A stretch of 64,000 bases of DNA from Actinoplanes utahensis (GCF_016862455.1 NZ_BOMZ01000026.1:124001-188000); one strand, 5' to 3'; positions 1-8,950 are shown, counted from the stretch's first letter. The notes: a model not told the origin generated them from the letters alone. Numbers and translations: made by a program.

Positions 1-375
1 CCGCAGACCCTGACCGATCTGGGTCTGCCGGCCGCGCTCTGGGATCTGGCGGCGAACTCACCGGTTCCGGTGTCGGTGTCCGCGGCCGACGTCCTCGATC
101 GGCTGCCCGAGCGGATCGAGACGACCGCGTACTTCGTGGCCGCGGAGGCCCTGACGAACGTGGCCAAGCACGCCGTCGCCACCTCGGCGTCGATCCGGCT
201 GACCCGCTCCGGCGACGGCATCGTGCTGGAGATCCAGGACGACGGCCGTGGCGGCGCCGACCCGGCCCGGGGCACCGGCCTGACCGGGCTGGCGGACCGG
301 GTCGCGGCGGCCGGCGGCCGGCTGTTCCTGGCCAGCCCGGCCGGCGGCCCCACCCTGCTGCGGGTGGAGCTGTGA
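1..375 (+). CDS. Sensor histidine kinase, C-terminal part (start outside window)
   Basis: The frame is open from base 1 to the TGA at 373-375, so only the end of the protein is seen. It carries a HATPase_c ATP-binding domain: N box [11 protein letters not shown]1 box DDGRGG and G2 box GTGLTGL. This compact form is typical of DesK/NarX-type kinases with a HisKA_3 phosphoacceptor domain. The kinase should autophosphorylate and pass phosphate to the NarL-type regulator starting 79 bases downstream on the same strand. The sensor domain and phosphoacceptor His lie left of the window, so the stimulus cannot be read. Confidence 0.88.
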   Translation, partial: PQTLTDLGLPAALWDLAANSPVPVSVSAADVLDRLPERIETTAYFVAAEALTNVAKHAVATSASIRLTRSGDGIVLEIQDDGRGGADPARGTGLTGLADRVAAAGGRLFLASPAGGPTLLRVEL

Positions 376-454
376 CCACACCACCGGCGCCCACCACGCG
401 GACGCGCGCCGGGAGCGCCGCGCGCCCGCGGTGCGCGGGGACGGGGGTCGCCCC

Positions 455-1096
455 ATGACCCGGGTCGTGATCGCCGAGGACGGGGTGCTGCTGCGCGAGG
501 GGCTGGTCGGGGTGCTGGTCCGGTTCGGGTTCGAGGTGGTGGCCGCGGTCGGGGACGCGGCCGAGCTGATCACCGCGGTGAAGGAGCACCAGCCGGACCT
601 GGTGATCACCGACATCAAGATGCCGCCGTCCTTCCAGGACGAGGGACTGCGGGCCGCGGTACGCCTGCGCCAGGACCATCCCGGGCTGCCCGTCGTGGTG
701 CTCAGCCAGTACGTGCAGCAGGAGTACGCCGCCGACCTGATCGGCACCGGCGACGGTGTCGGTTACCTGCTCAAGGACCGGGTCGCCGACATCGTCGAGT
801 TCGTGGCGGCGCTGCGCGGCGTGGTCGGCGGTGGCACGGTCGTCGACCCGGACGTGGTCCGCCGGCTGATCAGCCGGCCGCAGGATCCGCTCGCTGGTCT
901 CTCCGGCCGGGAGCGGGAGGTGCTCGCCCTGATCGCCGAGGGCCGTTCCAACTCGGCCATCGCGGCGGCCCTGTTCATCAGTGAGCCGGCCGTCAGCAAG
1001 CACGTCGGCAACATCCTGGCCAAACTGGGCCTGCCGCCGACCGACGACACCAACCGCCGCGTCCTCGCCGTCCTCACCTACCTCCGCGCCCGCTGA
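455..1096 (+). CDS. NarL/FixJ-family response regulator
   Basis: This 213-residue protein has a receiver domain (about 1-120) with the acidic pair E8/D9, phosphoacceptor D53 in VITDIKMP, S84 and K107, followed by a LuxR-type HTH (about 150-205) with LSGREREVL and [17 protein letters not shown] at 431 is in frame, but the ATG at 455 is preferred: it begins [10 protein letters not shown] directly at the receiver and has a G-rich stretch (441-447) at Shine-Dalgarno distance. Phosphorylated by the upstream kinase, it should bind DNA as a dimer. The target genes are unknown. Confidence 0.9.
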   Translation: MTRVVIAEDGVLLREGLVGVLVRFGFEVVAAVGDAAELITAVKEHQPDLVITDIKMPPSFQDEGLRAAVRLRQDHPGLPVVVLSQYVQQEYAADLIGTGDGVGYLLKDRVADIVEFVAALRGVVGGGTVVDPDVVRRLISRPQDPLAGLSGREREVLALIAEGRSNSAIAAALFISEPAVSKHVGNILAKLGLPPTDDTNRRVLAVLTYLRAR

Positions 1097-1147
1097 CCGC
1101 CCCGCGTCGGTGTCCGTGGTGACCCGCGCCCCGCGTCGAGCCGCACG

Positions 1148-2242
1148 TCACCACGCGGCATCGTCGAGTCTCCAGGCGGACGGAGCCCAGATGGGGGTGG
1201 TGGGGTCGCCGGTCAGGGACAGGGTGACCTGCCAGGCGGTCATCGGCGGGCGGCCCAGCGACCACCAGCGGTCGGAGAGGGCCGTGCCGACCGCGGTGTA
1301 ACGGTCGGCGGACGGGCCGGAGGCGAGGATCGCGCCGTCGGCCAGGACGACCGCGCCGGACGTGCCGGACTCGTCGAGGACGGCCAGGTAACTCAGGTCA
1401 CGGCCGGTGATCGAGGCGTGACTGACCCGGTGGTGCCAGACGCCGGCGGCGTACCACAGATCGCGGTAGGCCTGGGCGTTCAGCGGCGGCCGCCAGCGGG
1501 CCGGCGACGTCTCGGTGAGGTCGGCGAGAGCGACGGCGGGCTCCGGATGGCTGCGGGGATGCCGGGCGGTCAGCGGGCCGGCCGCGCTCATGAAACCGGC
1601 GGAACAGACGACCCGGGCGGCGAGCGGCGCCGGGCGCACGTCGAGGACCGGGTGCACACCGGCGTGCTCGACGGGGACGACGGCGCGGCCGTCCGGTTCG
1701 AGCCGGTCCAGCCAGTGCGGGGAGACCCCGGCGACACCGACGGTCACGATGATCCGGTCGTAACGTTCGGCCGGACCTCCGGTGTATCCGTCGGCGGCTT
1801 CCACCCGTACCCCCGCAATGCCCGCCCTGGCCAGGGCGGACCGTGCGCGGGCCGCGATGTCGGGCTGAACGTCCACCGTGGTCACCACCGCGCCGAGCGA
1901 GGCGAGAAGCGCGGCGTTGTAACCGGTGCCCGCGCCGATCTCCAGGACGCGCATGCCGGGCCGCACCTCGAGCGCCTCGATCATGGTGGCCATCAGCGAC
2001 GGCTGGCTGGACGAGCTGACCGGGACGCCGCCGTTCATCTTGGTGACGAGCACGTCGTCGCTGTAGACGGTGGGCAGGTACTCCGGGTCGGCGGGCAGGA
2101 CCCGGCGGCCGTCGCGGCGGTGGAAGCCGTCGGCCACGAACACCTCACGGGGCACCGTGGCGAAGGCCTCGGCCAGCGCCGGCGACAACGGGGCGCCGTC
2201 GGTCCGGATCAGGTCGAGGTAGCGCCGGCGGGCTTCTTCCAT
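1148..2242 (-). CDS. Protein-L-isoaspartate O-methyltransferase-like SAM methyltransferase
   Basis: A 364-residue protein whose N-terminal 220 residues match the PCMT fold: a PREVF segment near 31-35 and the SAM-binding motif VLEIGAGTGYNA at 99-110. The C-terminal half (about 225-364) goes beyond the usual 210-residue PCMT and resembles the extra domain of actinobacterial PCMT-like enzymes that modify peptides or unknown substrates. The start at 2242 (MEEARRRYL) fits the domain; longer starts add an unlike leader. It lies 49 bases after the phosphotransferase gene on the same strand, so it may end the allB-alc transcript. True isoaspartyl repair activity is uncertain. Confidence 0.75.
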   Translation of the reverse strand: MEEARRRYLDLIRTDGAPLSPALAEAFATVPREVFVADGFHRRDGRRVLPADPEYLPTVYSDDVLVTKMNGGVPVSSSSQPSLMATMIEALEVRPGMRVLEIGAGTGYNAALLASLGAVVTTVDVQPDIAARARSALARAGIAGVRVEAADGYTGGPAERYDRIIVTVGVAGVSPHWLDRLEPDGRAVVPVEHAGVHPVLDVRPAPLAARVVCSAGFMSAAGPLTARHPRSHPEPAVALADLTETSPARWRPPLNAQAYRDLWYAAGVWHHRVSHASITGRDLSYLAVLDESGTSGAVVLADGAILASGPSADRYTAVGTALSDRWWSLGRPPMTAWQVTLSLTGDPTTPIWAPSAWRLDDAAW

Positions 2243-2291
2243 AGTCGACACGGTACGGAACACCACGCTCGTACGGTGAGATCCGTCGATG

Positions 2292-3422
2292 TCATCGCCG
2301 GGCGGCGTGGACCGCGGCACGCAACCGGTCCGGGACGTCCCGCTCGTGGTACGGCCGTTCGGAGGGCTCGATGTTCGCCAGGAAGCCGGCGTAGGCCACC
2401 GCGGACCGCAACCGTGCCACCGGCCGCAGCAGCTCAGCCGCCCGCAGCGCGTCGCAGCCCGGCCAGAGTCCCGCCCACACCCGCACGACCGCGGGGTCGT
2501 CGGTGAGCCGCAGGATGTCGTAGGCCGGGTTCCCGATCAGCGCGTCGCCCCAGTCCACGATGGTGGGGCCGCCGTCGCCGGTACGGACGTTGCCGGTGTG
2601 CAGGTCGCCGTGCACGAGGGTGTCCGGCAGCCCGCAGGCGGCCACCTCGGCGAGGCGGCGCGGCAGGTCGTCGAGGAGTTCCGGCAGGCCGTCGATCCCG
2701 GCCAGGAACGGCCTCGCGATCTCGGGCAGCCGGTCCAGCCCGTCGCCCGGAACCCCCAGCGAGCGGAGGACGCCCACCTGATCGGCGAAGTGCCGCTGCA
2801 CCGGGTGCAGCGCCTGCACGATCTCGGTGCAGAGTTCCGGCCCACCGTCGTAACGGTCCTGGCCGGGCACGTGCGCGAGCAGCATCCGGCCCTCGTCGCC
2901 GGCCGCCAGCACGTAGGGCACCAGCCCCGGCGACACCTCGTCGACCGCCCGCAGCACGCCCGGCTCGTGCCGGAAGAACGGCGGCACCTGCTTGAGCCAG
3001 GCCACCGGCTCGCCGTCGGGGCCGTCGAACCGCCAGATCCCCGACAGGTTCCAGGTGCGCTGCTGCCGGGCGACGGTCCCGGTCAGCCCGATCCGGTCCA
3101 GGGCGCCGGCCGCCCAGGACAGCGACGCCGTCACGCCCTCCGGTCTCGCGTACGCCGCCCGCAACGGGTGATCGGCGAGATCGACGTCGGCCGGTCCCAG
3201 CCCGTCCGGCCGTCGCGTGGTCATCGCCAGGTACGTGACGTGCCCGCCGGGCGGGGCGGGCCGGTCACCGTGCAGCAGCCGCAGCACGGTGACGTCGGTC
3301 CCGGCTGCGGCCACCACGTCGGCGACCTCCTGCCACCACGGCGTCGCGACGGTGAACGGCGGCAGCGTGCCGAGCACCTCCCCCGCCGGGTCGGCGAGGA
3401 TCAGCGAGACGGTCCGGCTCAC
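2292..3422 (-). CDS. Aminoglycoside phosphotransferase (APH)-family kinase
   Basis: This 376-residue protein has a long N-terminal region (about 1-130) with no recognisable domain, followed by an APH/choline-kinase fold. The catalytic-loop motif HGDLHTGN is at 271-278 and the metal-binding IVDWGDA segment follows. Such enzymes phosphorylate small hydroxylated or amino compounds; the substrate is not evident. Its ATG overlaps the allantoicase stop codon by four bases (ATGA), so the two are probably translationally coupled. A kinase inside an allantoin operon is unusual. Antibiotic resistance should not be assumed from the family name. Confidence 0.75.
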   Translation of the reverse strand: MSRTVSLILADPAGEVLGTLPPFTVATPWWQEVADVVAAAGTDVTVLRLLHGDRPAPPGGHVTYLAMTTRRPDGLGPADVDLADHPLRAAYARPEGVTASLSWAAGALDRIGLTGTVARQQRTWNLSGIWRFDGPDGEPVAWLKQVPPFFRHEPGVLRAVDEVSPGLVPYVLAAGDEGRMLLAHVPGQDRYDGGPELCTEIVQALHPVQRHFADQVGVLRSLGVPGDGLDRLPEIARPFLAGIDGLPELLDDLPRRLAEVAACGLPDTLVHGDLHTGNVRTGDGGPTIVDWGDALIGNPAYDILRLTDDPAVVRVWAGLWPGCDALRAAELLRPVARLRSAVAYAGFLANIEPSERPYHERDVPDRLRAAVHAARR

Positions 3423-4390
3423 CGGCCCAGCCTGGCCCGCAGGTAGGCCCGGTCGGCCCTGCCGAGCAGGCGCAGCCGGGCCATGCCGCCGTCCGGGAAG
3501 ACGTCCAGCCGGACCTGCGTGACCTCGGGCCCGTCGTCGAGACGGAACCGGTGCGGGGTGTCCGGCCGCAGCGCCGTCCGCGGCAGCAGCTCGAAGGACG
3601 CGCCCTGGTCGTCGAAGCCGGTGAGGGTCGCCCAGCCCGGAGCGTTGCCCTTGAAGTGGCTGGTGTCCAGGTCGGCGAACTTCAGCACGGCCGGGGCGGC
3701 GAGCCGGACCAGCACCCAGTCGTTGCCGTCGTCACGGCGCCGGGACGTCTCCCATCCGTCGCCCATGTTGCGGGCCAGACCGGGCATCAGCATCCGTGCC
3801 GGGTTGCCGTAGAACATGTTGCTGCAGTCCACGACGGTGGCGCCGTACTCGGCGGCGGCCACGTCGAACACCTTCGGCAGCAGGTCCGGGTCGGGCACCA
3901 CCTCGCCGTGCACCCGCAGCCGGGCGACGCCGCCGTCGGGAAGGATGTTGAGCCGCACGTGGGTGAAACGGCGGCGGGTCTCCACCGGGTAAAGGTTGCG
4001 GCCGTCGCCCTTGAGCTCGGATCTCGGCAGGATCTCCACCCACTCGGCGTCGGCCAGCTCGTCCGGGCCGGGATAGCCGGGCAGCTCCACCGCCTCCACC
4101 GACGCGAACGGCGGGTAGTTGCCGGTGAAGAACGCCGTGTCGATGTCGACGCCGTGGATGACGCCGGGCGCCCCTAGCCGGATCACCGCGAAGTCGTGGC
4201 CGGGCGTCCGGCGGCGGCGGGTCTCCCAGCCGTCGTAGACCTGCCCCTTGTGGTCGAACGTCTTCGGCGCGTGCCCGGGCGGATCCGGCAGGACCAGGTG
4301 ATCCGCGGCGGCGAAGAACTCGTCGTTGCAGTACACGACACCGCCGCCGAACGCCCGCGACGCCAGATCGGGCAGCGCGCTGAACTCCAT
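3419..4390 (-). CDS. alc: Allantoicase
   Basis: Hydrolyses allantoate to (S)-ureidoglycolate and urea. The 323 residues show the family's duplicated jelly-roll repeat: the first begins ALPDLASRAFGG with DGWETRRRR, and the second begins YGATVVDCSNMFYGNP with DGWETSRRR. Both repeats contain a VxLNILPDGG/VRLDVFPDGG-type segment. The ATG at 4390 overlaps the allB stop by one base (TGATG), which fixes the start; the open frame extends upstream only as antisense to allB. It is the second gene of allB-alc-APH. Confidence 0.93.
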   Translation of the reverse strand: MEFSALPDLASRAFGGGVVYCNDEFFAAADHLVLPDPPGHAPKTFDHKGQVYDGWETRRRRTPGHDFAVIRLGAPGVIHGVDIDTAFFTGNYPPFASVEAVELPGYPGPDELADAEWVEILPRSELKGDGRNLYPVETRRRFTHVRLNILPDGGVARLRVHGEVVPDPDLLPKVFDVAAAEYGATVVDCSNMFYGNPARMLMPGLARNMGDGWETSRRRDDGNDWVLVRLAAPAVLKFADLDTSHFKGNAPGWATLTGFDDQGASFELLPRTALRPDTPHRFRLDDGPEVTQVRLDVFPDGGMARLRLLGRADRAYLRARLGR

Positions 4391-5700
4391 CAGTTCCCCC
4401 TTGCCAGAAAGATGCCGCCGGCTTCGTCGCCGGTCACGGTCCGCCCGCGCAGCCAGGTCCGGCGCACCACGCCGCGCAACCTCTTTCCGGCGTACGGGGT
4501 GACCGGGTTCCGGTGGTGCAGGGCATGCGCGTCGACGACGAACTCCTCGTCCGGTTCGAAAGCCACCAGATCGGCATCGGCTCCCACCGCGATCCGGCCC
4601 TTGCTCCGCAATCCCACCAGATCGGCGGGCCGGCGCGCCATCCACTTCACCACGTCCGCGAGGGTATGCCCGCGCTGCGCCGCCGCGGTCCAGATCACCG
4701 GAAGACCGAGCTGAACCGACGCGATGCCGCCCCAGGCCGCCGCGAAGTCGCCGGTGTCCCGGCGTTTCAGGTCGGGCGTGCACGGCGAGTGGTCACTGAC
4801 CACGCAGGTGATCAGGCCGTCGGCGAGCGCCTCCCAGAGCCGGTCGGCGTTCGCGGTGTCCCTGATCGGCGGGCAGCATTTGAACTCGGTCGCGCCGTCC
4901 GGGATGTCGGCCGCGTCCAGGGTCAGGTAGTGCGGGCAGGTCTCGGCCGTCACCCGTACCCCGTCGGCTCTGGCTGCCGCGATCAGCGGCAGCGCGGAGG
5001 CCGCGGAGAGATGCAGGATGTGCACGCGGCGGCCGGCGGCACGGGCCACGGCGATCGCGGTGGCGACCGCGGCGTGCTCGGCGTCCGGTGGCCGGGAGGC
5101 GAGGAAATCGGCGTACGCCGCGGAGCTCGCCGCCTCCGCGAGATGATCCGGGTCCTCGGCGTGGATCACGAACAGGGCGTCCGCCGCGTTCATCGCCCCG
5201 GCCAGCTGACCGGCGTCGACCGGCGGGAACTCGGGCACCCCGGAGTCGGCCAGGAACGCCTTGAAGCCGAAGACCCCGGCCTCGTGCAGCCCCGGCAGGT
5301 CGCCGGCGTTGCCGGGGATCGCCCCGCCCCAGAAACCGACGTCGACGTGGCACTGCCCGGCCGCGGCCGCCTTTTTGATCTTCAGCGCCCCGGTGTCCAC
5401 GGTCGGCGGCAGGCTGTTCAGCGGCATGTCGATGATCGTGGTGACACCGCCGGCCGCGGCCGCCCTGGTCGCCGTGGCGAAGCCCTCCCACTCGGTGCGG
5501 CCCGGCTCGTTGACGTGCACATGGGTGTCCACCAGCCCCGGCAGCAACGCCATGTCCCCGAGATCGGCGTCCTCGGCCGCGGCCGCCTCGGCGCCGTAGG
5601 GCAGCACCGCCGCGATCTTCCCGTCCTCGACCAGGACCGCCGCCGGGCGCTCGCCCTCCGGCGTCACCACCCGGCGGGACCGCACTACAAGATCAACCAT
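4390..5700 (-). CDS. allB: Allantoinase
   Basis: A zinc amidohydrolase that opens allantoin to allantoate. The 436 residues include the metal ligands H60 and H62 in [10 protein letters not shown], a carboxylatable lysine at K147 in GFKAFL, further ligands in the [10 protein letters not shown] region and the VSDHSPC segment. Length is normal for AllB. It is the first gene of its operon. A TAGGGT box (5707-5712, minus strand) lies six bases before the ATG, the spacing of a leaderless promoter. The purine genes that make allantoin sit 7 kb away on the same strand. Confidence 0.95.
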   Translation of the reverse strand: MVDLVVRSRRVVTPEGERPAAVLVEDGKIAAVLPYGAEAAAAEDADLGDMALLPGLVDTHVHVNEPGRTEWEGFATATRAAAAGGVTTIIDMPLNSLPPTVDTGALKIKKAAAAGQCHVDVGFWGGAIPGNAGDLPGLHEAGVFGFKAFLADSGVPEFPPVDAGQLAGAMNAADALFVIHAEDPDHLAEAASSAAYADFLASRPPDAEHAAVATAIAVARAAGRRVHILHLSAASALPLIAAARADGVRVTAETCPHYLTLDAADIPDGATEFKCCPPIRDTANADRLWEALADGLITCVVSDHSPCTPDLKRRDTGDFAAAWGGIASVQLGLPVIWTAAAQRGHTLADVVKWMARRPADLVGLRSKGRIAVGADADLVAFEPDEEFVVDAHALHHRNPVTPYAGKRLRGVVRRTWLRGRTVTGDEAGGIFLARGN

Positions 5701-5706
5701 GATCCG

Positions 5707-5712
5707 ACCCTA
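5707..5712 (-). promoter_or_regulatory. -10 box of probable leaderless promoter for allB
   Basis: Read on the minus strand this is TAGGGT, followed by exactly six bases and the allB ATG. Transcription would start at or next to the A of the ATG. No good -35 hexamer is seen. Half-sites CGATATG (5717-5723) and CATATCG (5754-5760) flank the upstream region as a spaced inverted repeat and could bind a regulator. Confidence 0.5.
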
Positions 5713-5779
5713 TCGGCGATATGTTTCACAGCGGGTCTCATCGGGCGCTCCGGCATATCGACGCGTGCGGCCACTCCGG

Positions 5780-5785
5780 TACCCT
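5780..5785 (+). promoter_or_regulatory. Possible -10 box for the glutaredoxin-like gene
   Basis: TACCCT fits TANNNT and lies eight bases before the ATG at 5794, again near leaderless spacing. There is no recognisable -35 and no Shine-Dalgarno sequence before the start. Weak evidence taken alone; it is listed because the same arrangement recurs in the window. Confidence 0.3.
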
Positions 5786-5793
5786 CCCGTTCC

Positions 5794-6213
5794 ATGATGC
5801 GACGGTGGCGTCTGGCTGTCCTGGCGGCCCTGTGTGGCCTGCTCGTCGCGGCCGTCCGGTTCTCTGACGGCGCGCCCGGGTCCGCCACGCTCCTGCTGGC
5901 CCTCTTCCTGGGTTACGCGTTCGTGCTCTCCCCGCTGATCTTCCCCCGCGCGTCGGCCGACGACGGCCGCCCGGTCGTCTACTGGCGTCCCGGATGTCGC
6001 TTCTGCCTGCAGATGCGGGCCCGCCTCGGCCCCGACGCGGCCCGGCTGCGCTGGGTCGACATCTGGGCCGACCCGTCCGCCGCCGCCACCGTCCGCGAGA
6101 TCACCGGCGGCGACGAGACCGTGCCGACCGTCGTGATCGGCGGCCGCGCCCACGTCAACCCGGACCCGTCCTGGCTGCGCGGACAGCTCACCCCGGCAGC
6201 GCCCCAGCCCTGA
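5794..6213 (+). CDS. Membrane-anchored glutaredoxin-like protein
   Basis: A 139-residue protein with two hydrophobic segments (about 7-22 and 30-51), then a short thioredoxin-fold domain. The redox motif is C68-R-F-C71 in WRPGCRFC, and the glutathione-pocket cis-Pro motif TVPTVVIGG is at 109-117. Actinobacterial mycoredoxin/glutaredoxin relatives have this domain; the membrane anchor suggests disulfide exchange near the membrane. Two adjacent ATGs (5794, 5797) are possible starts. Its last 70 or so bases are tandemly duplicated immediately downstream. Confidence 0.8.
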   Translation: MMRRWRLAVLAALCGLLVAAVRFSDGAPGSATLLLALFLGYAFVLSPLIFPRASADDGRPVVYWRPGCRFCLQMRARLGPDAARLRWVDIWADPSAAATVREITGGDETVPTVVIGGRAHVNPDPSWLRGQLTPAAPQP

Positions 6214-6289
6214 CCGGCCGCGCCCACGTCACTTCGGAGCGTCCTCGCTGCGCGGACAGCTCACCCCGGCAGCGCCCCGGCCCTGACCG
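6142..6289. repeat. Tandem duplication of the glutaredoxin gene 3' end
   Basis: Two copies of a roughly 74-base segment: 6142-6215, ending the glutaredoxin-like gene, and 6216 to about 6289. Both start GGCCGCGCCCACGTC and end GCCCTGACCGGC. The final 43 bases differ at one position, the middle is more diverged, and there is one indel. The second copy, read on the minus strand, encodes the last residues of the convergent gene. Confidence 0.85.
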
Positions 6290-6653
6290 GCAGCGAACCC
6301 GCCCAGCCGAGGAACCGTTCGAACAGCTCCGCGGGCTCCTCGTGGGGCAGGTCGCCCACCGCCCGGTCCAGATGCCCCCACATGTACATGGTCAGCATGA
6401 GGAGGTCACCGCCGGTCGCCAGCGAGGCCCGCGCCGTCACGCAGGGCCATGGCCGTCCGCACACCCGGCACGACCACGACGGTCGCTCACCGGTGTGTTC
6501 CGCGCACGGCGCGGAGTCGTCCGATGTGGTGACACGCGTGGCCGTGATCGGCTCCACTGATCGTTCCCGCACAACGTCCTCCCAGGTTGCGGCGATGTGC
6601 CCGGTAGTACTCGAGACAGCCCGGAAAAGTTCGACGCTCCTGGAATCAGGCAC
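6261..6653 (-). CDS. Small cysteine-motif protein, function unknown
   Basis: A 130-residue protein starting at a GTG. The central part has C50, C62, C65 and C71 in the pattern SWSCRVCGRPWPC, a likely metal-binding knuckle. It is followed by a helical region and a C-terminal FERFLGWAGSLPV segment. I recall similar short proteins in Actinoplanes and Micromonospora, sometimes loosely labelled flavin reductase without clear support. The last residues are encoded by the duplicated 3' end of the convergent glutaredoxin gene, so the C-terminus may be recently acquired. Confidence 0.6.
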   Translation of the reverse strand: MPDSRSVELFRAVSSTTGHIAATWEDVVRERSVEPITATRVTTSDDSAPCAEHTGERPSWSCRVCGRPWPCVTARASLATGGDLLMLTMYMWGHLDRAVGDLPHEEPAELFERFLGWAGSLPVRAGALPG

Positions 6654-6705
6654 ACCCGCTATGGTCGGACATCACGATCGAGGACCATCACGGAAGGTGA
6701 CCGGC

Positions 6706-7041
6706 GTGACGCACCGCAATCCCCTGACCGTCGAACCCGCCGATGTGGACGACGGTCCCAGCACCATCCTGCTCGGCATCACGGTCGCCCTCCTCGGCGT
6801 GCTGGTGCTCGCCTTCGCCGGCCTGGCCGTCCTCTCCCCCGTCTCACTGATCAGCCTCGCCCCGGAGTGGTTCACCCAGCCCGGCACCGCCCGGATCATC
6901 GCGGCCGCCGCCCTGGCCGCGGCCATCGGCGCCCTGCTCTACCAGGCGGTCCGGATCGCCGGCCGGGGCAACGACGACGCCGCCACCTGGCTGACCCTCG
7001 GCGCGCTGCTGATGGTCCCCTGGTTCTCCGTCGTCGTCTGA
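6706..7041 (+). CDS. Small integral membrane protein, unknown
   Basis: About 111 residues with three predicted hydrophobic helices: one near 20-45 (ITVALLGVLVLAFAGLAVL), one near 60-80 and one at the C-terminus. The GTG at 6706 is chosen because GGAAGG (6692-6697) lies eight bases upstream; GTG 6697 and ATG 6661 are alternatives. No conserved domain is recognised. It is divergent from the cysteine-motif gene and convergent with the gene ending at 7076. Confidence 0.6.
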   Translation: MTHRNPLTVEPADVDDGPSTILLGITVALLGVLVLAFAGLAVLSPVSLISLAPEWFTQPGTARIIAAAALAAAIGALLYQAVRIAGRGNDDAATWLTLGALLMVPWFSVVV

Positions 7042-7075
7042 GCCGCTCCCCCGGGCACCCGGCCTCCGCTCGGCG

Positions 7076-7753
7076 TCAGGCTCCCGGCCTGCCGCCGACC
7101 GGCGCGAAACCCCAGTCCCGGGCGGGGCCGAGAGCGCGGACCTCGCCGCCGTCGACGACATAGAGATGGTTGCGCAGGGCCCGCGCCTCGTACTCCGCCC
7201 ACTGCACCGGCGTCCACTCCGCCGGGTCCCGCGGGTCGATCTCGTCATAGCCGGGGAACTCGACGGCGTGGACCACGTGCACGACGTTGTCGCGCACGTC
7301 GATACGCCACAGGTCGTCGGGTTCCTCCCCCTCCGCGTGAATCACCCCGTTCAGCACATGGTCGAAAGTGAAGTGCTCGAAAGCCGGCGGATAGAACCGG
7401 TCCACCACCGGATCGGACAGCTCCGCCGTGACCGCGGCGCCCGGCTTCAGGAAGGTGTCGATGAGGTAGGCGAGCCAGATCTCGGCATGACGGAACTTCT
7501 CCGACCCGTTCCACAGCACCGCGTCACCGGCCGCCGACGGCGTCCAGTGGCACCAGTGGCCGGGGAGCTCCGGTGGCGGCCGTTCCGGGTCGAGGACGTC
7601 GCCGGCCCGGAGCCCACGCCCGTCGACGACATAGGGGCCGTGTTCGCGGTGCAGGTGCCGGGTCTCGGCGAACCGGTCGAGATATTCGACCTCGTGCGGA
7701 TTCAGCGGAGGCACGATCGCGACCTGCCCGGTGAACTCGGTGTGATAGCCCAT
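7076..7753 (-). CDS. Conserved hypothetical protein after the glyoxylate genes
   Basis: A 225-residue acidic soluble protein with no signal peptide or TM segment. It begins MGYHTEFTGQVAIVPPLN and has aromatic-rich stretches (GHWCHWTPS, EIWLAYLIDTFLKPGA) and a DDLWRIDVRDN segment. I recall related unannotated actinobacterial and phage-associated proteins of this style but know of no function. The ATG at 7753 is favoured because upstream extension is antisense to the aldolase gene. It lies 41 bases after the aldolase-like gene and may be the last gene of that transcript. Confidence 0.65.
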   Translation of the reverse strand: MGYHTEFTGQVAIVPPLNPHEVEYLDRFAETRHLHREHGPYVVDGRGLRAGDVLDPERPPPELPGHWCHWTPSAAGDAVLWNGSEKFRHAEIWLAYLIDTFLKPGAAVTAELSDPVVDRFYPPAFEHFTFDHVLNGVIHAEGEEPDDLWRIDVRDNVVHVVHAVEFPGYDEIDPRDPAEWTPVQWAEYEARALRNHLYVVDGGEVRALGPARDWGFAPVGGRPGA

Positions 7754-7794
7754 GGCGCCCTCCCCTGACGACCCCGTACCGAGAATGATGCCGC

Positions 7795-8931
7795 TCAGGC
7801 CAGGGCGGTGAGCTGTTCTCGGGGGAACCCCGCGTCGTCGAGTGCGCCGCAGTCCAGGCCGCGCACCAGGTATCCGGCGAGCGCCCGCGCGGTGGCCGGC
7901 TCGTCGGCGATCCCGCTGTCCTGCCGGTCCAGGTACCGGCGCAACCGGGTCACGGCGGCGTCCCGGCCGTCGCGGAAGAACGCGAAGGTCGCCGCGTACC
8001 GGGTGGGAAGCTGGGCGGGATGCAGATCCCAGCCCTGGTAGAAGCCGCGTTCCAGGGAGCGGCGGACCAGACGCCGGTGCAACTGCCAGGCGGCGTGCAC
8101 CGCCGCGGTGTCGCCGACCGGGAGGATGTTGGTGGAGCCGTCGGAGAGGCGCACCCCGGTCTGGGCGGCGGCGGCCTGCATGACGGCCTTGGCGTGGTCG
8201 GCGGCCGGATGCTCCATCGACTGGTACGCGGCGGCGACACCGGCGGCCGCGCTGTAGTCGTAGGTGCCGTAGTGCAGCCCCGTGCACCGGCCGGCGGCGG
8301 CGGTGATCAGGCGTGCCACGGTGGCGGAGCCGTCGGCGGCGAGCACGGCGGACGGCAGCTCTATCTGGATCTCGAAGGTCAGGGCGCCGGTGCTCAACCC
8401 GTACGACCGCTCGAGCCTCTCGCAGAGGGTGACCATCGCCCGGACCTGGTCCGGACCGCTGACCTTGGGCAGGGTGATCGTGAAGAGATCCTGGTAGGTG
8501 TCCAGGAAGAGGTCCAGCGTGCGCAGGCAACGATGCCGGGTGGCCGCCTCCAGGGACTTGATCCGGATGCCGAGGAACGGTGGCCGCGGGCCGTCGGCGA
8601 GGATCGCCACCGCCTTGCGGACGGCGGCGTCCTCCTGGTCGTCGTCGCGGACGCCGTAACCGTCCTCGAAGTCGACGCGCAGATCCTCGATCGGCTCGGC
8701 CGTGAGCTTGGCCCGGACCGCCGGGTCGGGCCACGGGAAGTCGTGCCGGTCCATCGCGTCGAGGGCGATCGTGCCCCAGTCCCGGAAGCCGTCCAGCCGG
8801 TCGGCGGGGAGGTAGACGGTGTGCACGGGCTGCCGGCCGGGACGTTCGCCGGGGTAGCGGGCCTGCAGGAAGGCGTCGTGCGCGGCGAGGCTCGCGTCGA
8901 TCTCGTGGTAGTCCTGGCCGCTCAGCCGCAT
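7795..8931 (-). CDS. HpcH/HpaI or citrate-lyase-beta-like aldolase family protein
   Basis: A 378-residue TIM-barrel-type protein. RVDFEDGYGVRDDDQED carries the acidic metal-binding residues, and IRIKSLEA, FTITLPKVSG and FEIQIELPSA are the successive barrel strands, as in CitE-like lyases. It is longer than CitE (about 290), consistent with the actinobacterial variant known to me as DUF6986. These enzymes cleave or form C-C bonds between acyl-CoA or pyruvate and aldehydes such as glyoxylate. It follows malate synthase by 205 bases, so a role in glyoxylate or malyl chemistry is plausible but unproven. Confidence 0.75.
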   Translation of the reverse strand: MRLSGQDYHEIDASLAAHDAFLQARYPGERPGRQPVHTVYLPADRLDGFRDWGTIALDAMDRHDFPWPDPAVRAKLTAEPIEDLRVDFEDGYGVRDDDQEDAAVRKAVAILADGPRPPFLGIRIKSLEAATRHRCLRTLDLFLDTYQDLFTITLPKVSGPDQVRAMVTLCERLERSYGLSTGALTFEIQIELPSAVLAADGSATVARLITAAAGRCTGLHYGTYDYSAAAGVAAAYQSMEHPAADHAKAVMQAAAAQTGVRLSDGSTNILPVGDTAAVHAAWQLHRRLVRRSLERGFYQGWDLHPAQLPTRYAATFAFFRDGRDAAVTRLRRYLDRQDSGIADEPATARALAGYLVRGLDCGALDDAGFPREQLTALA

Positions 8932-8950
8932 CCTGCCGTACCTCTCTCGT

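Noticed and set aside
2292..3422. Antibiotic resistance role for the APH-family gene
   Set aside because: The fold covers many small-molecule kinases; context is purine catabolism and no resistance-specific residues can be claimed.
4391..4783. Longer allantoicase with about 130 extra N-terminal residues
   Set aside because: The added part is antisense-like Arg/Gly-rich sequence within allB; the TGATG junction gives a natural start at 4390.
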